Of a stretch of DNA of 64,000 nucleotides, positions 32,321 through 42,215 are shown piece by piece (within the stretch, counting starts at the first letter, position 1; every line of letters starts with the position of its first letter). This stretch comes from Balamuthia mandrillaris. Lineage: Eukaryota > Discosea > Longamoebia > Balamuthiidae. Location of the stretch: positions 117,001-181,000 of the forward strand of contig JAVKOQ010000027.1 of the NCBI GenBank assembly GCA_031835245.1, in the 5' to 3' direction. Below the pieces are notes generated by a model that searched no databases, had not been told where the DNA came from, and worked only from the letters and a program-made list of their open reading frames with translations. The position numbers and the translations under genes were made by a program.

Positions 32321-34649
32321 ATGTGGCATTTCACAAAGGGTAAGTGGTGATGGTGGTTGGCTCTTGTTGTTGGTCACGGCTTGCTCCGTTTCGAAAGGAA
32401 GATGACGGCGACGATGTGGATTGACAGTGAACAAGAAGGAAAGGGGAGTAATGAAGAGAGACCCAAAGAAGTGAGAAAGGAGGAGGTGTCGAGCGAGAGC
32501 TGTGCAAAGAGAATAGAGATCTTGTCTGTAATCCCAATGTCGATTCGAAACTCACCTTTCCTTTTCTTCCTCTTCTCCGCCTCAATTCACAACAGGCCTA
32601 GTGCCCTTCCTTCTTCTTATGATCAGTCTCGTTGCTGCTCGTACGTCCAACTTCTCTTTCTCTTCCTTCTCATACCTTGTCTTTCCCTTACTTTGCTCAT
32701 CATTTCTCACTCTTCGGTTTCCCCCACCATCTTCTTCTTCTCTTTCCTCTTCTCTATGATCGGTCGGTTTCAACAACAACACAGAGACACCGCTGAACGA
32801 TCGGTGCGAGGACCGAGAAGAGCTGGCGTCTATCGACCAAATCTTTCTCTCCTCCTCCATTCTTGCCGGAGCCACCTCCGAGGAGGGAACTCCTTCTCCC
32901 TGTATGACCGCTGATCTTTCCGGAGTCTGGTACGGTTTTATGGGAGATGGAAGAGTGTTGGAGGTGTTGGCGTGCAGCCAAAACAAAACGGCAAACGAAG
33001 GACAGATCTTTGCTGCGGTTCACGTGGATGCAAGCAGTTGCCATAATGAGTCAATGACTTGCCTGGGGTCGGCGTTCTTGGGAGAGAACTGCGATGAGTA
33101 TCTGCGAGTTCCTACTACAAATGGTTTGTTTGAGTGTTAGTTAGTTTGCTTTAGTTTGGTTGCGTTTTGTTGTTGTTTGTTTTTTTTTTTTTTGTGTGTT
33201 TGGCGAAAGATGGAATGGAGAAAGTAGGACGGAAGGAATAATCACAACGTTGAAGCAAACGACCAGAAAAATGGAGAACAAGAGAACAAACAAGAAGAAG
33301 CAGAAGAACAAGAACAATCACAAGAGCAATCACATGGACAAGCACAACAACAAGAAGCAGCAGAGAGTAGAACCACAAGAAGAAGAAGAAGAAGAAAAAG
33401 AAGAGCAAGAAGCAGCTGAAGAGCAAAGAAGAAGGAGCACAACGAGAAACAACGAAAACGAGATGAAACTTAGCTATGTTTTTTTTTTCTCCCTATCGTA
33501 GGAACGGAGTACCTGCTCTTCTTGGCAGCAACGAACCCAGCGGAAGAATTTGTAATCACGCTGCAAGGCCGCTACTGCGACGGCAAGTTGGACAGCGGGG
33601 CCGTGCTGGATGTCTGTGGTATCTGCGGAGGCAACGGCACCTCCTGCTTGAGCGGTAAAAAACCCTGCCTCCTTTTTTCCTTCTATCGCTTAGTCAGTGC
33701 TTCCGCTCTCTTGGCAAACTGAAAACCAACCACAACATAAACAAACAATACAAAACAAACAGGATGTGATAACAAACCTTTCAGCATCCTCGAAGTCGAC
33801 GCGTGCGGCGTGTGCGGTGGCAACAACCAGGTGAACACAGACTGCTTTGGTTGCGACGGCGTGCCCAACTCTGGCCTCGTCCTTGATGAGTGCGGCGTCT
33901 GCGGCGGAGACAACAGCCGCTGCATGGTGGTGGACTGCGAGGGTACCATCGGTGGCAACGTTGCCCCCGACATTTGCGGCGTCTGCGGCGGCAATGGCAC
34001 GAGCTGCTTGGACTGCGCCGGCTGCCCCTGGGGCGATGCCGTGGAGGATGACTGCGGCGTCTGTGGAGGAGAGAACAGCTGCTATGGCTGTGATGGGGTG
34101 AAGTACTCGGGCATTGACTTCGATGCCTGTGGTGAGTGTGGAGGCAACGGCTCCACTTGTGTTGGATGCGATGACATTCCTTATGCTACACTTGGTTCGT
34201 AGTTTGCTAGTCTTGTCTTTCCTTCTGTTTGATGAGAGTTGGTTTTAGTTGAAAGCAAAAGTGAAAAAGAAGAAAAAAAAGTAAACAGAAAGAACTAACC
34301 TCCTCCGTTTCTTGTAGATGCTTGTGGCGTTTGCAACGGAGACAACTCCACTTGCGAATGCGTGTTCTACAAAGACTTTGGCACGCCCGAGATGGACTGC
34401 ACGCTCTTCAGCTTCACCGTTGCCAACGCCCTCAGCCAGATCAACAGCCTGTTGAGCATCTTGGAGGCCACCGACGCCGCCATCGATGCCGGCTATCCTG
34501 GCGACTTTAACGAGGTGGTGGTGGAGGAGATCATGGCTTCGAACGAGTTTATCGATGATTGTGTCAACGATTACTGCCGAGAGGTATCAACGTTTATCGA
34601 TAACATGGTGGAAGCCACAGAGGCCTTCACGAGGGCAGTTCTGGTGTAG
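32321..34649 (+). CDS. Secreted Cys-rich protein with CGVCGG repeats
   Basis: Six exons (32321-32339, 32596-32640, 32785-33123, 33502-33654, 33763-34194, 34318-34649), 439 aa. Exons 1-2 together give a textbook signal peptide (MWHFTKGLVPFLLLMISLVAA-Q); the first exon is 19 nt. An N-terminal globular region has NxS/T sites and paired Cys. The middle has seven repeats of D.CG(V/I/E)C.G(N/D/E)N...C, like the Cys-rich repeats found in some extracellular adhesion proteins of protists and bacteria. The last about 95 residues are helical with two Cys and no repeats. It is probably extracellular or on the surface; there is no transmembrane segment at the C-end. Binding partner unknown. Confidence 0.82.
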
Positions 34650-34882
34650 TTAGTCGATCCGTATAAATGATATCATTGACGGTCAATGTTTTGGAATAAA
34701 CAAAAGATGAGGAAGCAAAGAACAGAACAAAAAAGCACTCATAGAAGAAGAGAGCAAGATGGGAAAAGAACGAAAGGAAGGAATGAAGAGTTAAAGTGTC
34801 AAACAAAGAAGTTTGAACGTGTATTCAAACAAGGGAAAGGAGGTGTGTGAAAAAAAAAAAAGATAAACAACAGCTACAAGGA

Positions 34883-35878
34883 TTAAGTCCGTTCGTTGCG
34901 GATCCTTCGTGCCAGTTGAATGTCCTATTGAAATAAGCAAGCAAGAAGCAAAGAAGTAGATGACGAAAGACACAAGAAGAAAGCACGGCAAGAGAAAAAG
35001 GGTAAGAAAACAGCGAAAACAAGAAAGAGGACAGGCAAAAATCAAACCTTTGGCAAAACGCTTGCCCTCTTGGCATGAATGGCACACAACTAAAGAAGCA
35101 GTGAAGAAAAGAACGAGAGTGAATAGAGAAAGAGCATAGAATGAGGTACGGAGAAGAGGAAGAACAAAGGGGAGAGAGAACGAGAGAATGAGTAAAGAGA
35201 GGAGGAGAGCGAGAGAGAACAAGAGGAGAAAAAAAAAAGGAAGGGGTCAAGGTACGTTGGCGTCAGCGAATAAGCCAACCAGGTAGGCTTCGGTGGCCTG
35301 CTGCAAAGCCTACATCGAATGAAAAAAAAAAAACAGAGAATGCGCTGTTAAGAAAGAAGAAGACGAGCAAACCAAACCAAACCTCAAACAAGAGAAGGTT
35401 GGTGGTGGTGTGATGGATTACGAACGTTAATGGCCAGCTGCTGGAACTTGAGGTCCGTGCGGTAGTCCTGGGCAATTTCTCTCACCAGCCTCTGAAACGG
35501 CATGCGTCTGAGGATCAGCTCTGTTCAGGGTTGGATGGAGTTTGTTGATCAATCGATTGATTTTCATTTTTTTTTTTTTTTGTAGATGGAAAAAGAAATA
35601 AAGGACGTCATACCGGTGCTCTTTTGATAGCGTCGGATCTCACGCAGAGCAACCACGCCAGGTTTGAAGCGGTGGGGCTTCTGCACGCCCAGCGCAAAGG
35701 GCAAACGACGAGCGAGCGGCACGACAGCCGCAGGCGAAGGAGTAGGAGAAGCAGCGGCAGCGGCAGCGGCAGCAAAAGGGGAGCGCACGGCGGCCAAGGC
35801 GGCCAGGTTGGTGGCCAGCATCTTCCTTGGGGCAAGCCCTCCGGTGGACTTCCTGGCGGTCTGCTTGGTCCTGGCCAT
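34883..35878 (-). CDS. Divergent histone H3 variant
   Basis: Five exons (35878-35614, 35520-35426, 35309-35256, 35089-35048, 34924-34883), 165 aa, about 30 longer than canonical H3. The first 13 residues match canonical H3 ([14 protein letters not shown]). The tail then departs: K14 position is Leu, K23 is Asn, the K27 region is lost, and an Ala/Pro/Ser-rich insert of about 35 residues precedes KPHRFKPG. The histone fold is well kept ([58 protein letters not shown]). Loop 1 has canonical length, which argues against CENP-A. Being spliced into five exons also differs from typical replication-coupled H3 genes. Confidence 0.9.
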
Positions 35879-36510
35879 GGCTATGTTGTTCTTACCTGTT
35901 ACAGTTTCTTTGCTGGCAAAAAAGTTAATCTTTTTTTTTTGTTTACGAAAAATAAAATTTTTCCAAGAAATATTATTTAAAAATAATTTATGTCGACACG
36001 TCACGAAAATCTTACTTGCGAAACGATGCCTCACCTCGAGGAATGATAATTTGTCCGGAAAATACTCCAACTCCCAAGTGAATGCAGAGAGGGAGCCGTT
36101 TCCATGACTGCATTCCCACAATCATTGAATTTTTTGGAAAGAGAATCTTACTGAAAAGAAATGGCAAGGGAAAAAAAGGGCAGCAAAAATGTCCATGCGC
36201 TTCCCCCGCTACTTTCAGCGGGGAAAATTAGTGTCGACAAGGATTACTGCCGAACCAAACCATTGCGCGTTAGTCAAGTATTCGAATAATTGCCGATATA
36301 TAATGTAACCCCTGAAAAACAGTGAAACGAAAAAAGAGAAGAAAGAGAAACGCACCTCTCTCCTTGCCATCCCCTCCCCCTCTCTCTCTGCTGGTCGAAA
36401 AAAAAAAAAAACAGGTGGTGTACCCAGAGAGGAAACTTTTGTGCAAGTTACAGAGGGTCCTCTTTTGTTTCTCTCTCTCTCTCCTTGTTGCCATATAGAT
36501 CTATAAAAGA
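35879..36510. promoter_or_regulatory. Divergent promoter, H3 variant and Pro-rich gene
   Basis: TGTCGACA at 35991-35998, about 113 bp upstream of the H3 ATG and embedded in TGTCGACACGTCAC, and again at 36232-36239, on the Pro-rich side. No gene is seen. Confidence 0.5.
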
Positions 36511-37441
36511 ATGTATAACAACGCATGGCCTGATAGGTTTGTTTTGGCTCTCATCAACAGGAAAAAAAAAAGTTTTGTGTATGGTTAACGTGTGTGTCTG
36601 TTTGTCTCTCCTTTCTTCCCCTTTGTTCTGCTCTGCTCTTCCATTCGAGCAGCATCCAGGTGACCCAGTTCAGCACGGGCAACGCTCCTGGCTCTCAATA
36701 CGGCACGCTGGGGGGCGGCCTCGTGCCCTCCTCCCACCAACAGACCACGACCACCACCACGCGCCTCATCTCGGAGCCCGTCACCACCACCGTTCGCTAC
36801 ACCTCCTCGCCCGTGAGCACAACTTATGGCTTAGCCGCTCCTCCTCTTCCTCCTCCCTCTTACTATCCTTCTCCTCCTCCCTCCGCTGCCGCTACCTATT
36901 CTCTCCCTCCTTCCTCCTCCTCCTCCACCACCACCTACACCACCTACGCAACGAGCGCTCCCGTGACGGTCGTGCCAGGCGCCTTTGCGCCCCCTCCTGA
37001 GCTGGCCCCTCCGCCGCCCGCCACCACCCTCGCCGCGTATGCTCCTTATTACCAGGCCGCACCTCCCATGATGAGCGGGCCGGTGGGACCGCTGCCCCCC
37101 GCCACCACGCCGACGAGCTATTATCCCCCTCCGCCGGGCACGGCTCCTGTTGGTGGGACCACCTATACGACCTACACAACGTATTCCACGGGGGCTCCTC
37201 CCGTTTCGCAGACTTATGTGAGTGGCTTTTTTGTTGTTGTTGCACTTGTGCTGCTTCTTTTTTTTTTGCTTCTTCTCACTTTTCCATCTTCTTTGTTATT
37301 CTTGTTCGTTTGTTTCTTGTTATTCTACAGATGACTGGTGCAGCACCCTCAATGCCTCCCCAACATCCAACGCAAGGATACACCGACAAATGGAGAGACC
37401 CAAGCAAGGGCTTCAGGGCCAAGTTCAATGGACGGGGTTAA
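36511..37441 (+). CDS. Pro/Thr/Ser/Tyr-rich low-complexity protein
   Basis: Three exons (36511-36536, 36653-37217, 37331-37441), 233 aa; the first exon is 26 nt. Nearly all of the protein is Pro, Thr, Ser, Tyr and Ala (TTYTTYATS, PPPPG runs). The last about 30 residues are different, charged and Gly-rich (TDKWRDPSKGFRAKFNGRG). There is no signal peptide or transmembrane segment. Family and function are not recognised. It could be an intrinsically disordered scaffold with Pro-rich SH3/WW ligands, but that is only composition-based. Confidence 0.65.
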
Positions 37442-37544
37442 CCGACCCCAATCAAGAGATCTGTTGCTTCTTTTATTCCTCATTGTAAATCTGTTTTTAT
37501 TCCTATTCTCTCCTCTCTCTTCTGCTCTTTGCCTTCCCTTTTGT

Positions 37545-37592
<48 letters not shown>

Positions 37593-37757
37593 TTTCTCCA
37601 TCACGTATTTTGCATTCCTCGATGACATCACTATTTTCCTGGAAAACAGGATCGTATAACGATTTTCTTTTTCTCTCCTCCTCTTTTTTCTTTAGTATAC
37701 CAGAAGACCCGTGTGAGCAAGCGCCCTTCCCTTTCAAGCCTCTTTGTGATCACAAGC
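37442..37757. other. Spacer with CT repeat
   Basis: The gap between the Pro-rich gene and the first ATG proposed for the Crinkler-like gene. It has a (CT)n tract at about 37549-37590. A further 5' exon of the Crinkler-like gene could lie here (a TTTAG acceptor sits near 37695). Confidence 0.4.
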
Positions 37758-40378
37758 ATGAAGCACACAACAAAGATGAATGCACGACATCAACTGAGCG
37801 CCTCCGCTTTGAGATTTTCTTCAGGGTGCAACCTTTCTTTCCTTCCAAGAAGGACACTCTACCGTACCCCCACGACAAGCCTGTGCCTACGGAAAGCGTT
37901 CCCTGGTTCGCTTGCTGCCCCTGCTTCCGTTCCTCACTGCCATGCCCAGCATCGCAGATATTCGTACGCCAGCTCGGACAGCATGGCAGCAGAGGTGCAT
38001 AGCTTTGTTCTTCGGATGCTTCCGTGAAAGCCTCACTCGGTCCCACCTGTCCATCCCCTCGTATATGGTGCTCAAACGGTATGTCTTCTTTCATTGTCAT
38101 TGTCAGCTCTTCTTGTGCTTCTTCTTCTAGTTGTTGTTGTTTTTCTTCTTCTTGTTCTTCTTCTTTTTCTTCTTCTTCTTGTTCTTCTTCTTCTTCTTGT
38201 TCTTCTTCTTCTTGTTCTTCTTCTTCTTCTTCTTCTTGTTCTTGTTCTTGTTCTTGTTCTTCTTCTTCTTCTTCTTCTTCTTCTTCTTCTTCTTCTTCTG
38301 CTTGTTCTTGTTCTTGTTCTTCTTTTTCTTCTTGTTCTTGTTCTTCTTCTTCTTCTTCTTCTTCTTCTTCTTCTGCCTTTCTCTTATACCATGTCACTCT
38401 GTTGCAGATAGACGGATGGCAAGTGGAGACTCGCTTTACCGCTCCTCTCCTCGATGACGCCTGCCTTCATCTCACAAAAGTTATGGGCGGTGATCACCTG
38501 CTTTGGAAGCGCTTGGGCCTCCAAGTAGATAATCTTTCCTGCGTGGTCGTAGATGGAGGCTTTGCAACTGGAAAGACACGGTTTGGCTATGACCTCTACA
38601 AAAAGGTTGTCTTGGAGACAAAGAACAAACAGAACCTCTTTGCTTCATCTTCCTCCTCTTCTTCGCTGGTGGTTGAGGATCTCATTGTCTGGGACCATGT
38701 GGCTTATGCACGAGTGGAATGCAACAAATCCTGGGATATGTTGCATGGCGTGAACCGCGAATGGGGAGAAAGAGAGCTCTCCGCCCGTCTCCTCACAACC
38801 TATGTGACTCCCACCCTACCCTCTGGCCGTCATCCGGGGCTGGACGAGGTGCTCCCTCACCTGGCACGAGCAGGAACCAACTTGATGGACGGCGGGTGCA
38901 AAGGCAACGTTGCGTTGGTACTACACTTTGACGATGCTCATCTCTGCCCAACCAACTTTGAAACGGTTCTACGAGCAGTCTACTCATACAACGAGCATCA
39001 GTGCAGAACCCAGAGTAACAACTTCACAATCGTCTTGCCTGTTATTTCTGGTACAGAGGTAGCTTCTCAATGGAACTTTGGAGGCTTTCACCCTCATGCA
39101 GTCCACTTGAGTCAGGCACCCAACCTTGGAGAAGACACTTATCAGGAACGTCATGTCTATGCTCTTGTTCGAAATGCCACCAACATACAAGCTGTGCAAT
39201 CGACGGTGTTAGAGGAAATTCCGGACATGGCGCATGAAGGATGTTGGAAGCTGGCCGCTAGCTGCCATGCATCTCGGCGTTGCTGTTGCAGAGACTGGAA
39301 GAGAGCAGCAGAAGAAAGCAACAGAGATGATGGTAGAGGAATGGAGAAAAGCAGAAGCTACCTTTTTGAAGGTTATGGACAGCATTTTAAAGAGAGAACT
39401 GGATGACCTTAAGCAACGAGTTGGAACAGAGGGAATGCGTAAGTTGCTGTATCTCTCCTTACTAGCTGAAAAGGTTTGCTTGTTATCTTGTTTTGAAGCT
39501 TCACCATGACTCGATTAACGTTGTCTTCTTTTCAGGTGGATGAAAGGGAACCGGTAGGCGAAGTCAGCTTGGGTCATCTTAAGCGATATGGACTGTTGGA
39601 GTTACAGAAGAGAGGTGATGGATATTACGTCAATATGAGCCTCCCTCTGTTCAGCCTCATCAACCAACAAAAGGAAACACAAATCCTTCCTCCTTACCTG
39701 GTTCGTTCCTGTGCTACCGATGACCGCCTCGCCAGCAACAACACCGTTCCGATAGAAGCTCAACTCTACAGCCTAGTGACACGTTTCAACGCGTTGTGTT
39801 TGTTGCGAGTGCGTACCTCTGACATTCATCTTAGCACGCTCCGGAGGACTTCTCTATCTCCGATGAAGTTTCCTACAAATGATTATCTTCTGGCCTCAAA
39901 ATCTCAAGCCTTCTCAGCTGCAAGACACGATGAGCCACTGGAGATCAAAGTGGTGGAAGATAAGATAAAAGAGAGAGAAGCAGAGGAAGCTAGTGAGCTA
40001 CAACAGATGGAAACTAAGAAAGCGTGGACAGCAGGATTCATCGCAAGGAAGAAAGATCATAAGAGGGAAGTGGATGCCTGGGTCAAATTTGACAACTTCC
40101 TTTACGTCATGCGCAACCAACACAAAGAAGTGGAACAACAGAAGGAAGAAGAAGAGGAGCAGACGATGAGCGGATTGGCGAAGCAACTGGTCAAACGTTA
40201 TCCTGAGGCGAATGCTTTCGAAATCCTGAACAGCAACGACTCCCTATCTCACCAAGAAATGACAGAGTTCTATAAAATGACAGTAAATGATCCGCAGCTG
40301 AACACCAGGTCTTGGATGCTGATCACTGAGGAGACCGCTGGAAGACTGTTGCGCCCCTTTTTGCGACACAATAAGTAG
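37758..40378 (+). CDS. Crinkler (CRN)-like P-loop ATPase protein
   Basis: Proposed exons are 37758-37994, 38408-39205, 39294-39473 and 39536-40378, 685 aa; the second and third junctions are not unique. The Walker A is GGFATGKT (38560s) and a Walker B-like strand is ALVLHFDDAH, followed by FTIVLPVISGT. This order and the terminal P(V/I)xSGT fit the P-loop domain of Crinkler/CR-type proteins. The C-terminal 290 residues are a helical/charged domain that I do not recognise. The first exon is Arg/Ser-rich and could be an organelle presequence. If the proposed introns are wrong, a TGA at 38025-38027 and a frame change near 39206-39293 would make it a pseudogene. CR proteins act in host-microbe or inter-organism conflict, which is inference here. 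Confidence 0.55.
38128..38373 (+). repeat. TTC/TTG microsatellite in the Crinkler-like gene intron
   Basis: About 245 bp of (TTC)n with TTG interruptions, immediately before the acceptor at 38407. It is open in all three plus frames. Confidence 0.9.
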
Positions 40379-40501
40379 GCAGAAGAAGAAAGAAGAAGAC
40401 GACGAAGAAGAACAAGAACAAGAACAAACACGAGAACAAGGACAAGAAAAGTGAAGAAGCGAAGAAATTCATATTCATTCTACAAAAGTAAGAAATTGCA
40501 T

Positions 40502-41452
40502 TCAGGGTTTCATTGGAGCAGCCTGATCGCGACGCTTGTCTACCTTCTCCTTCTTCCTGTGATTCTTCTTGATGCCACTCGAGTCTCGTTTCTTCTTTTG
40601 CAGGCGGTGCTCTTTCCGCTCCTTGAGAAAAGCGGCCACTTGCTCCACATCTCCATCGAACTTGAGGAGCAGGCGTTGGTTTTGTCTTCTCCTCATGAAG
40701 CCTTGTTCTTCCAACCTCTTCAACGCGTCTTCCATTCTATCCTCCTTGTTGTTGTTTTCGACGTCTATTTCGGAGGAAGAAGAAGAAGAGAGGGCGGTGT
40801 GTTTCTCCCATGAAGAAACCTTTGGTATGTCCTTGTTTTTGTCCTGACCTGCCGCGTGTTCTTCATCTTGCTTCTTCGTCTCTCCTCCTTTCTCATTCCC
40901 TTGTTGCTTGGCCAGACGCCTTTCTTTTCTCGCCTGCTGACGTTGCATCTTCCTTTGCTCTCTAACTTTCTGCTTCTCAGCATTCTGACGCTCTTTCACC
41001 TGCCACCTTTCTTCGTTCCGCTTACCTTTGTTTCCTTGCCTCCTCTTAGTCGGAGTAGTCGCAACAGCAGAAGAGGGTAACTCTGTCGAGTCCACATCCC
41101 TCTCCTCCTCCCGCTGCTCATTAACTACGACCTTTGACGCGGTGTCCTCTTGCTCCTCTCCGTCTGCTGCGTCCCTCTTGCTCTTCTGTTGTTCCACGAA
41201 GCACCTCTCTTTCCGCTGCTGACGTTGCTTCTTCCTTTGCTCTCGCTCCTCCTTTTGCTGTTCCCTCAACATTCTACGCTGCTGTCTCTCTTGCTTCTGC
41301 CTTTCGTCATGGTTGGTCTCGGCTTCGTTGGGAGCAGCGCCTGCAAGAACGGGAGTTACTGTGGGTTGGGCGTTGTTGATGAACGTGACCACCACGCGAA
41401 CTTTGTTCGAGTTCGCTTCGATGTTGATGTCCTCGTTGATGTTTTGTTGCAT
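40502..41452 (-). CDS. Highly charged coiled protein with UBA-like C-terminus
   Basis: A single-exon 316-residue frame from an ATG. Most of it is Glu/Lys/Arg/Gln-rich with long helical stretches (REQQKEEREQRKKQRQQRK). Near residues 238-275 the segment LKRLEEQGFMRRRQNQRLLL then GDVEQVAAFL has the spacing of a UBA-type three-helix fold (MGF-like turn, then hhL...GDVE.A...L). The C-end is strongly basic. There is no signal peptide. Function unknown; the UBA assignment is tentative. Confidence 0.65.
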   Translation of the reverse strand: MQQNINEDINIEANSNKVRVVVTFINNAQPTVTPVLAGAAPNEAETNHDERQKQERQQRRMLREQQKEEREQRKKQRQQRKERCFVEQQKSKRDAADGEEQEDTASKVVVNEQREEERDVDSTELPSSAVATTPTKRRQGNKGKRNEERWQVKERQNAEKQKVREQRKMQRQQARKERRLAKQQGNEKGGETKKQDEEHAAGQDKNKDIPKVSSWEKHTALSSSSSSEIDVENNNKEDRMEDALKRLEEQGFMRRRQNQRLLLKFDGDVEQVAAFLKERKEHRLQKKKRDSSGIKKNHRKKEKVDKRRDQAAPMKP

Positions 41453-42215
41453 GATGATGCCGTGGTAGAGTGCTTATCGTTTTGTTTTTGTGCGGTTTGA
41501 ATAAACCCTTGTGTGTGGATGTATCACTTAGGAGTGAGTTGTTTGCTAACGATGAAAAATCAGACACTCCACCCAAACACATGTATTTGTACTTTTTGCG
41601 TTGGCCTACATTGTCGTGTTCGTGGTGCATAAGCAACTCACGACATTTTTGAGGTTAATGTCGTTCTGGTTTCGTGTGCTTGCCTCCCCTTTCATTTTTT
41701 TTCCTGAACCGACGCCCAATTTTCCTGCCAGATTTCCTCTCATTTTTGATATTTTGTCGACAATCCTGTTATTTTATTTGATCTACTTTTTCAAATCACC
41801 AACCAAAAATCAAAAATTGGTCGACCAAAAACCTTGTAATCAGATCTGATCAGTGGCAGACGACTCCTCTTGTCGACAACAAAGATGTCTACAGCTGCGC
41901 AGCCAGTGCACAGGTGCTTCCCAACCAGAGCAGCAGAGCTGCACCGCAGCGGTATCCTAATTAAACATAACAGCAAACAAAATATTAATATTTTTTGATT
42001 TTTGATTGGTGGTTTGAAAATTTTTTTCAAAGATCAATCGGACGACTTCTTTTTTTGCTTTCTTTCTTTCTTTCTTTCTTTCTTTCTGGAGTTTGATTGG
42101 AACTCAACAAAAGAAAGCAACCCTCCTTGTTGTTGTTGTTGTTGTTACCCTCAAAACCCAAACCTCCCAAAAACAAAATTATCTTTGTTTTTTTTTTCCA
42201 AAACACAAAAAAAAA
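41453..42215. promoter_or_regulatory. Divergent promoter, charged-protein gene and PDE
   Basis: TGTCGACA at 41755-41762 and 41871-41878, with an imperfect GGTCGACC between them. Short AT-rich and (TTTC)n sequence leads to the PDE start. No gene is seen. Confidence 0.5.

Noticed and set aside
35048-35089. A GC-AG intron after HAKR in the H3 gene
   Set aside because: Reading on through GCAAGC to CCAAAG then GTTTGA gives ASVLPK, matching VTIMPK of canonical H3, so no GC donor is needed.
34883-35878. CENP-A identity for the H3 variant
   Set aside because: Loop 1 has canonical length and the tail starts with a canonical [13 protein letters not shown], unlike most CENP-A proteins.
36502-36508. 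TATAAAA as a TATA box for the Pro-rich gene
   Set aside because: It lies only about 9 bp before the ATG, too close for a usual core promoter.
37758-40378. Firm pseudogene call for the Crinkler-like gene
   Set aside because: Introns of reasonable size and matching phase remove both apparent disruptions, so an intact gene remains possible.
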